Below are positions 56,759 through 64,000 of a DNA stretch of 64,000 nt, one piece after another. The notes under the pieces were generated by a model. That model was not told the DNA's origin. It saw only the letters and a program-made list of their open reading frames with translations, and ran no database searches. The DNA is from Saposhnikovia divaricata (Eukaryota > Streptophyta > Magnoliopsida > Apiales > Apiaceae). Positions within the stretch are counted from its first letter, which is position 1. Each line of letters starts with the position of its first letter. The stretch spans positions 169,056,147-169,120,146 of the forward strand of contig CM071597.1 in assembly GCA_036435485.1 (NCBI GenBank), written 5' to 3'. Position numbers and translations under genes: made by a program.

Positions 56759-57379
56759 CTAATATTCCTGCTCATAAGGAAACTTGTTGAGATCAAACAT
56801 TTGACGTACCCCCTCGGCCTCGTTGTGTGGCATCACAGCCTCTGGTGGCTTGTTGAGATCAAACATTGGACGGACCGTTGGCTGCTCAGCCTCGTTCTGT
56901 GCCTGCGGCATCACCGTCTCTGGTGGTGGAAGAGCGATTAGGGATTGAGGCGGCGGAGTTGCCTCGACAACAGCCTCCTCTTGGTCCTCTTTGTTACTTC
57001 CCTCGCCCTCGCCCTCGCCCTCGCCCTCCACCATCACACTGTTCAAATCACCAAGAAAGCCCGATCTAGTCCCCTCCACCACATTTACGGCACCTGGCTT
57101 TGGCGCAGTATCCAGTGGTCGCTGTGCCCTAGGACTCCATGATGCGTAGATGCCACCTGAAAATGCAGTAGGTGGCTGTGAGGGAGCCTCCACACCAACC
57201 TCATCCACTGGTTCCTCCGTATCCATTATTAGTTCTTCGTTTCTGATGTTCACGCGTGGGTGAACTTCTTGCGTGTGAAGAATAATGCTGATGGGGGTAG
57301 GAAACCTATCCCGGCACACCCTACAAATTAATGGTCTGTGTACGGGTGTTTGGCCTAGGATATTGTTCCTCTGCTCCAT
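56759..57379 (-). CDS. C2H2 zinc-finger protein with two DLNxxP motifs, type B copy 2 (intact)
   Basis: 206 residues from the ATG at 57379. The frame extends eight codons further up, but that extension starts at TTG, and the ATG aligns with the start of the type A proteins. One finger, CRVCRDRF...LHTQEVH (C-x2-C-x12-H-x4-H), lies at residues 19-40 of this start. A long acidic and proline-rich region follows, with a GEGEGEGEG stretch encoded by CCCTCG repeats. Two EAR-type motifs end the protein: RPMFDLNKPP and QMFDLNKFP. DLNxxP motifs recruit TOPLESS-type corepressors in known plant zinc-finger repressors. I infer a small nuclear repressor; the exact subfamily is not recognised. No intron is needed. 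Confidence 0.85.
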   Translation of the reverse strand: MEQRNNILGQTPVHRPLICRVCRDRFPTPISIILHTQEVHPRVNIRNEELIMDTEEPVDEVGVEAPSQPPTAFSGGIYASWSPRAQRPLDTAPKPGAVNVVEGTRSGFLGDLNSVMVEGEGEGEGEGSNKEDQEEAVVEATPPPQSLIALPPPETVMPQAQNEAEQPTVRPMFDLNKPPEAVMPHNEAEGVRQMFDLNKFPYEQEY

Positions 57380-57414
57380 GACTGATTTGTTGATGGAAAC
57401 CAAAGATTAATGAA

Positions 57415-57430
57415 ATTATAGAGATATACA
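57415..57430 (-). promoter_or_regulatory. TATA-like stretch upstream of zinc-finger B2
   Basis: The minus strand reads TGTATATCTCTATAATTTCA about 40 bp above the ATG at 57379. It is conserved in B1 at about 11417-11432. A tentative promoter element: the spacing to the ATG leaves room for only a short leader. Confidence 0.35.
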
Positions 57431-58049
57431 GCACTCAAGGAAGGAAGAATGGTAAAATAGGATTGATATATAATTGGGGATTTAGGACTGAAACAGTTAC
57501 AAATAAAGTAACGCCATCATATTATTAATTATAAAGGTCTATGTAGGTTCCTACCACTACCTTCTATATTACTTCCAAAAAATCATGGTGTTCTTCTCTG
57601 TATTTTTGGTGTTAGTATAGGAAAAAGACAAGGGACAATTAATTATATTTATATCAGAAATATCCCGATCAAAATTATGCTCACACAAAATCTAAATTTG
57701 GATTTCATTTGCATCAAAATTTTAAAATTTACCAGTGACTTGCGTACAAGTGACTTGTGTACCGTACAAGTGACTTGTGTAGTGGTATATCTTCCGTTAA
57801 GTTATATTGAGAATTCAAATTTTCTCAAATATAAGATGCATGCGAATTCGCAAAAAAAATTGAATTTTTTTTTATTTGAATACATTTTAAAATTTTGGTT
57901 TGGGCGGTCATTTTGAATTTTTGGTTTAGGCACTCATTTTGAATTTTTCGTGATTTATCATTTCCTACCGACTAGCGGTAGGAAATGATTTTGGGCGCCA
58001 TTTTTGAATTTTAATTTGGGCGCTCATTTCAAATTTTTGGTTCAGGCGT

Positions 58050-59880
58050 TCATTTTGGAATAACATTTAGAAAGATTGATCTTGACTCCCATACGGTTCG
58101 ATCGTTGAAATTCTATTTCAAAATAATCGAATCAAGAATCGGGAACGAAAACTAGTTTAGGGGTTAAAGTCAAATTACTAGTTGATCGTTAAATTACCTA
58201 ATCAAATAAATTTAATATTTTTTTAAAAATTTGGAATAAAATTTAAAAAGATTGATCTTGACTCCCGTACGGTTCAATCGTCGAAATACTATTTCAAAAT
58301 AATCGAATGAAGAATCGGGAACGAAAACTAGTTTAGGAATTAAAGTCAAATTACTAGTTGACCATTAAATTACCTAATCAAATAAATTTATTCTTTTTTA
58401 AAAAAATTGGAATAACATTTAAAAAGATTGATCTTGACTCCCGTATGGCTCAATTGTCTAAATTCTATTTCAAAATAATCGAATCAAGAATCGGGAACGA
58501 AAACTAGTTTAGGGGTTAAAGTCAAATTACTAGTTGACCATTAAATTACCTAATCAAATAAATTTATTATTTTTTAAAAAAATTGAAATAAAATTTAAAA
58601 AGATTGATCTTGACTCCCGTACGGTTCAATCGTCTAAATTCTATTTCAAAATAATCGAATCAAGAATCGGGAACGAAAACTAGTTTAGGAATTAAAGTCA
58701 AATTACTAGTTGACCATTAAATTACCTAATCAAATAAATTTATTCTTTTTAAAAAAATTGGAATAACATTTAAAAAGATTAATCTTGACTCCCGTATGGC
58801 TCAAAAGTCGAAATTCTATTTCAAAATAATCGAATCAAGAATCGGGAACGAAAACTAGTTTAGGGGTTAAAGTCAAATTAGTAGTTGGCCATTAAATTAT
58901 CTAATCAAATTAATTTATTATTTTTTTAAAATTTTGGAATAACATTTAAAAAGAATGATGTTTACTCCCGAACGGTTCGATCGTCAAAATTCTACTTCAA
59001 AATAATCGAATCAAGAATCGGGAACAGAAACTAGTTTAGGGGTTAAAGTCAAATTACTAGTTGACCGTTAAATTACCTAATCAAATAAATTTATTATTCT
59101 TTTTAAACTTTTGCAATAACATTTAAAAAGATTGATCTTGACTTCCGTACGGTTCGATCGTTAAAATTCTAATTCAAAATAATCGAATAAAGAATCGGAA
59201 ACGAAAACTAGTTTAGAGGTTAAATTCAAAGTACTAGTTGACAGTTAAATTACATAATCAAATAAATTTATTATTTTTTTAAAATTTTGGAATAACATTT
59301 AAAAAGATTTATCTTGACTCTCGTATGGTTCGATCGTCGAAATTATAATTCAAAATAATCAAATCAAGAATCGAAAACGAAAACTAGTTTAGGGTTAAAG
59401 TCAAATTACTAGTTGACCGTTAAATTACCTAATCAAATAAATTTATTATTTTTTTAAAATTTTGGAATAACATTTAAAAAGATTGATCTTGACTCCCGTA
59501 CGGTTTGATCGTCAAAATTCTAATTCCAAATAATCGAATCAAGAATCGGAAACGAAAACTAGTTTAGGGGTTAGAGTCAAAGTACTAGTTGACCGTTAAA
59601 TTACCTAATCAAATAAATTTTTTATATTTTTAAAATTTTGGAATCACATTTAAAATGATTGATCTTGACTCCCGTACGATTCGATCATCAAAATTCTAAT
59701 TCAAAATAATTGATTCAAGAATCGGAAAGAAAAATTAGTTTAGAGGTTAAAGTCAAAGCACTAGTTGACCATTAAATTACCGAATCAAATAAATTTATTA
59801 TTATTTTTAAAATTTGGAATAACATTTAAAAAGACTGATCTGGACTCCCGTACGGTTCGGTCGTCAAAATTCTAATTTTT
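58050..59880. repeat. Satellite-like tandem array, unit 176 bp, about 10.5 copies
   Basis: The marker GATTGATCTTGACTCCC (with small variants) begins at 58074, 58250, 58426, 58602, 58777, 58953, 59130, 59306, 59481, 59657 and 59833, so spacing is 175-177 bp. The first four units alternate between TTTAGGGGTTAAAG and TTTAGGAATTAAAG. The unit is clearly related to the array at 34050-35995: both have CTTGAC(A/T)(T/C)CCGTA(C/T)GGTT, GATCGTC, TTTAGGGGT and ACTAGTTGACCGTTAAATTA in the same order. Confidence 0.95.
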
Positions 59881-60208
59881 ATTTTTATTTTTTTATGCAA
59901 TTCACAAACTAGTTAAAAATAGGGTGAAAATTCACAAAAATTGAAAATTAGTGAACCTAATGTAACCTGAATCACAGAATTAATGAGTATTAATATTTGA
60001 ATTTTTATGAATTTTAATTCAAATTTTATCTTATTTTTTCTCTTTTTAATTAATTTAATAAACATATGACTGCAATAATACATGGCGGTTCATTTCCTAC
60101 ACAAACATTTCAGGCATAAACATATCTATTATCTTACATAAACATATCTATTATCTAACATATATAATCATTTTAAGCATAAATAATAATTCTGTTATCC
60201 AACATTTC

Positions 60209-60210
60209 AA

Positions 60211-60245
<35 letters not shown>
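60209..60245. repeat. (TA)n microsatellite
   Basis: ATATATAT run interrupted once by GTATAT. Confidence 0.9.
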
Positions 60246-60738
60246 ACAAATAAAATTAAAAACTCGACACAGCTAATTTCCTACCGCTTGTCGATAGGAA
60301 ATGTCAACTGACACGTTAACCAATTAGAAGCCGCCAAGCTGTCATTTACTGGTGAAAAGGTGAGCCATTTCCTACCACCTTAACGCGGTAGGAAATGCTG
60401 AGCATAAAGCGACATTGCCACATGGCACTTGGGACCCACAAGATTCATTTACTACCGCAGTAGGTAGGAAATAAGTGTCTCATTTCCTACCGAGTTCATT
60501 CGGTAGGAAATGGTGTCAATGAAACGACGTCGTACCATTGTGGCCGACCATTGACGTGGGTTGTGGGTCCCGTTCGACTCATTTCCTACAGATTTCGGTA
60601 GGAAATGTCTACACATTTCCTACCGACTAGTGGTCCGGTAGGAAATAGCCGTTTGATTTGAAAATCGGTAGGAATTGGTTGGTAGGAAATGCGTCGGTAA
60701 GAAAAAAACGGTAGGAAAAGCCCTTTTTTCTTGTAGTG

Positions 60739-62776
60739 TGCATAAAATTTTACATTCATTCTCTTTGCGAAAACTGTGTCATGATAAGTATATGCAGGTT
60801 ATCACCCAATCACCCAGTTTTATCTTTGACAGCTTGAAGGCCACTAAAAAATTTAACCAAAAAATTTAACCAAGTAACAAAATGAAACAAACCTAAATAA
60901 TCTTCGCATACAATGTCAGCGAATGATACATCATTGTAAATAGAAACAAGCATTAAAACAATTGTTTATGAAGAATTAATTTGGACACATATCTTGTAAA
61001 AGTAAAAAGATATTAAAACATTTATATACTACATAATCAGGCCTAATTGACTAGTTCATAGTAAAAAAAAAAAAAAAAAAAGGTAAAACAAGGTATGGTT
61101 TTGGCACTGAGGAAACCAATATTGAATAGCACTATACCTGTTCTTGACATCAATCAACATATATACATGTTTATGATGTGATATAATCCTCGAAAATTCA
61201 ACTTCCAACATCTTATGCCAGGTCTAGTTGAAGCCCCTTCTATCTCTGCAATAATAATGAAAAATATTGATAATGTACATTCATGGATGCAAAATTTGGA
61301 TGAGATTCCTACCAAGTAAATGAAAAATGGGATAAGATCTCCATCTAATAATTAAAATATATGACCACATCTTAGGCTGACAAATCACCTACTGATCCAC
61401 TTTCAATTAAATTGGCTTTTAAAATGAGAGGATATTAATGATTTGTGAGTAATTTAACAATACACCATCAAACAGGCCATTAATCAAAATGAGTGAAAAA
61501 TTTGATATATACTTTCAATTTTCAAAAACGAAGACTTAGATAGAATACTCGCTCCATCTGTACTATAAAACCTCCACTGAATCTCCTCTTCAGACTAAGG
61601 AAGGGAGAAGAGTTCATTCATCAAATTCATTTAATTATAGAAATGATAGTATAGGGTATGAAGAAATTTATTAACTATTATCCAAATTGTAATGATATCC
61701 ACTGTGATGTATAGCTATAATGATAGTATTGATTTATACATTAGGACAACTTAACTTATTGTTAAGAAAAATTATGTATTCTTATATTTTTATTTTAATT
61801 CTTCACATTTAGGCGAACTAGTACACATAGCCTTGAAATAAATTAAAATGAGGCTAACTACTAACACGTAGCTGGAATGCACTAGTTTTTCATAAATTTT
61901 ATTATTTATTATTTATGTTTATATATTAAATATTTAGAATTCAAATTTTTTTTCTGATTCTAATATTATATTTTAATTTTGTGTGTAATATATATTGAGT
62001 AAAATGGGCCTCATGATGATGACCTATGACTCTCCTGAGGTTACAAGGTATTTGGTTATATACTTAATGGTAAGTATGAACAACTTTTCCCAAATTTACT
62101 AATTTACGGTATTTGCATTTGTATAGAGTTGGTTATAATCTCTGGTTATACCTCAGGTCATCCTCAGGTACATGATTCTCATATATATTTTGATAAGTTT
62201 TTTCACTAATTTTATTTATGTGTTCAAATTGAACAAGTTTTTTACATTTCTTGGGAGATGTGTTTTTTAATTAAACGGACTCAAATTGCACAATTTTTTT
62301 TGTTCATTGTAGCAATATAGTATAGGTGCACTTTTTGCCTCTTTTACTAGACTAAGGTCATGCCAAAAGTTACAAATTTTGTCAACTAAATTTGTGAATT
62401 AATAGTAAATTATTTTGAAGTTTGAAAGTAATTAATAAAAAAATGTCGTTACATATTTTGTTTTCTTTATATTCCTAGAATCCTTAAAATTTGTAAATTA
62501 ATTTTTCAATACCTTGGAATTTAAATTCTGATTAGCATATCAATTTTTTCTGAATACCAATTTATTATTCAACATCAATTAGATTTGGAATAAATTCCAT
62601 ATCACACAATCACTTAGAAATAAAAAATTTACATAAATCCTATCATCATTGAAAGAACATAAAATTTATCCAACAAGATTTCAGCATACTATATTCAATA
62701 TGAAAGCCAACCACACATAAATGAAAAAAGAGAAAAAAAAAAAAAGGCAATTGATGGGAAAATTAATTAGAACTAT
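60739..62776. other. AT-rich intergenic sequence, no gene recognised
   Basis: Between CACTA element 7 and zinc-finger gene A2. Open frames are short. An A-run of about 20 bp lies at 61063-61082. The last part (about 62700-62776) is the 3' flank of A2. Confidence 0.5.
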
Positions 62777-63244
62777 CTAGTAATCCTGTTCATCAGGAAG
62801 CTTATTGAGATCAAAAAAGGGACGGGCCCTCGGCTGCTCCGCCTCAGGTGGTGGCAACACTGCAGGCCGCACTACCGCCTGTGGTTGAGGCAGGGCGACA
62901 GAAGGTGGAGGGGGCTGTGGTGCTTCAACAATAGCATCTTCAACAGCAGCCCCCTTTCTCCTTCTCTTGCTGCTTCCTTCGCCCACCATATGTTTTGGAC
63001 GCGACCTAGGCCGTCCCACTGAATTCCTGCTACGTGGCAGTGCAGCAGGTGGCGGCGGGAGAGGCTCGACGACAGCCTCATCAACAGGCTCTACATTTCT
63101 ACGACGGATCCGTTCATGCGGTTGGTGCTGTCGTAGGTGGCGCGAGTAGCTAACGGAGCCGACGAACGTTTGAGGACACGCTGGACATCTGAATATTTTG
63201 GGAGATACTGGTGCTTGATTTTGTGAATAATTGTTTTGGGCCAT
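62777..63244 (-). CDS. C2H2 zinc-finger protein with C-terminal DLNxxP motif, type A copy 2 (intact)
   Basis: 155 residues from the ATG at 63244. A glutamine/asparagine-rich start (MAQNNYSQNQAPV) precedes one finger, FRCPACPQTF...SRHLRQH, with ligands C20, C23, H36 and H40 (C-x2-C-x12-H-x3-H). A basic stretch SSKRRRKGA near residues 90-98 is a likely nuclear signal. A proline/valine-rich linker leads to the C-terminal RPFFDLNKLPDEQDY, which contains a DLNxxP repression motif. It is a probable small transcriptional repressor; the subfamily is not recognised, and the QALGGH motif usual in plant EPF-type fingers is absent. It is the only intact type A copy here. Confidence 0.88.
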   Translation of the reverse strand: MAQNNYSQNQAPVSPKIFRCPACPQTFVGSVSYSRHLRQHQPHERIRRRNVEPVDEAVVEPLPPPPAALPRSRNSVGRPRSRPKHMVGEGSSKRRRKGAAVEDAIVEAPQPPPPSVALPQPQAVVRPAVLPPPEAEQPRARPFFDLNKLPDEQDY

Positions 63245-64000
63245 ATTGGATCTGTTGATGAACTCAAAGATTGCCAGAAGGGATGTACTTTTGATTTATG
63301 AACGCAGAAGAAAGGGGTACCGCATTTAAATACTGAAGATTATGAAGGTTACACTATCTGTAACCATCCCAACCACCTTCTACAAATTATAGGGTATCTA
63401 TATATGGGTCCAAACTTGTTTGTACTCTCAAAAGTAATCTATTATTTTCTATAATTTTGATATGAGTTTCGGGAAAATACAAGGTTTAATTGATTATATA
63501 TATTACCCATGTTTGGATCAAAACATATGCTTTGAACTTAAAAAATTTTAGACAATAAATTAATTTTTTTTAAAAATATATAAAATATTTGGTAATAAGG
63601 TTTCCAAGAGCATCAACACAAAAGAAATAATATTCATTGATATCCCTGGTTAATGGATTGTTGGTTGGATAGTATGCATAAGTACTGATTTACCAAGAAA
63701 GATGATGCATTCATTACAACCAACTTAAAATGCAAAATCCAAAAGGAAATATAAACAAGAAAGTCTATAGTAAATATTTATAACCGAATACACCAAATTA
63801 CATCCCAAAAGAAAATGAAATCAAATCATTTTGTGACATGGTGAACTCCTCCAAAACTCTCCTTAACCATATAGCTTGACAAACACAAAAACATACGGTC
63901 AAATATTCCATATTCTGCCCCATAAGTAGATAAATTAAAAATGTGTTATTTTTTAGAATTCCATGAAAAAGATGAACTACCCGTAAAGAATACATATTTG
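63245..64000. repeat. Upstream region of A2, homologous to the A1-B1 intergenic region
   Basis: Follows 8780-9700 with many small differences: GATCTGTTGATGAACTCAA, GAAGGGATGTACTTTTGAT, then GTTTCCAAGAGCATC / GTTTCTAACACCATC, and TTGTTGGTTGGATAGTATGC / TTGTTGGTTAGGAAGTATGC. The third zinc-finger unit therefore continues beyond the right edge of the window. Confidence 0.75.
63325..63332 (-). promoter_or_regulatory. TATA-like element of zinc-finger A2
   Basis: The minus strand reads TATTTAAATG about 85 bp above the ATG, in a region that is conserved in A1 (there TATTTATG). Spacing fits a plant TATA box with a leader of about 50 bases. Confidence 0.5.

Larger units (their letters stand above)
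55316..57885. repeat. Duplicated zinc-finger B block, copy 2 (empty site for CACTA element 1)
   Basis: Closely similar to 9225-11453 joined directly to 17402-17745. At 57440-57460 it reads GGAAGGAAGAATGGTAAAAT through the point where the other copy holds the 5.9-kb CACTA element, with one ATG instead of two. It carries the intact zinc-finger gene B2. Confidence 0.95.
57890..60738. mobile_element. CACTA element 7, left end missing (CATTTCCTACCG-type subterminal repeats)
   Basis: The right end CTTTTTTCTTGTAGTG is the usual CACTA terminus reversed. Subterminal motifs CATTTCCTACCG / CGGTAGGAAATG fill 60270-60710, and one pair remains on the left at 57960-57990. Between them lie degenerate 26-bp repeats (GGGCG(C/G)TCATTTTGAATTTT, 57898-58060) and a 176-bp tandem array. 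No left CACTA end is present: the similarity of the neighbouring duplicated block stops at about 57885, exactly where this element's interior begins. No coding region. Confidence 0.85.

Overview
This is a stretch of nuclear DNA from a flowering plant, most likely a eudicot. It is AT-rich, has intron-bearing genes, and carries plant-type LINEs, CACTA (En/Spm-like) DNA transposons, fold-back MITEs and pieces of recognisable plant genes. I cannot name the species. Single-copy genic content is low. The only apparent resident genes are a small family of single-finger C2H2 zinc-finger proteins with C-terminal DLNxxP (EAR-type) motifs, all on the minus strand. Type A occurs at about 8.5 kb (broken) and 62.8 kb (intact). 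Type B occurs at about 10.8 kb (damaged) and 56.8 kb (intact).

Layout. 1-3640: young LINE on the minus strand, cut by the window edge, ORF2 open throughout. 5275-6470: three adjacent related fold-back elements separated by TA repeats. 8230-11453: zinc-finger genes A1 and B1. 11454-17401: CACTA element with a 3-bp target duplication, carrying fragments of at least five host genes (tubby-like, ubiquitin-activating enzyme, DUF1218, GH3 beta-glucosidase, ALG10). 17402-17745: the rest of the interrupted duplicated block. 17976 to about 41 kb: an outer CACTA remnant. Inside it lies a second element (18811-39123, 19-bp perfect terminal repeats), and inside that sit a CACTA (19069-25171), a decayed LINE (25948-31640) and another CACTA (33667-38829). 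All nested boundaries are marked by target-site duplications read directly from the sequence. 43.7-44.8 kb: LTR-retrotransposon end. 44856 to about 54 kb: a formerly autonomous CACTA with a decayed TNP2-type transposase and a second gene ending in a Ulp1-like protease domain. 55316-57885: second copy of the zinc-finger B block, lacking the 11454-17401 insertion (an empty site). 57.9-60.74 kb: truncated CACTA built around a 176-bp tandem array. 62777-64000: zinc-finger gene A2 and its upstream region.

How it fits together. The zinc-finger genes appear to have spread as A-B units, which transposons then pushed apart. One copy of each type has lost its repression motifs and one copy of each keeps them. 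At least seven CACTA-type elements are present, each with its own subterminal repeat motif. Three of them share a homologous satellite-like internal repeat of about 176-180 bp. That repeat is the most unusual structural signal in the window.
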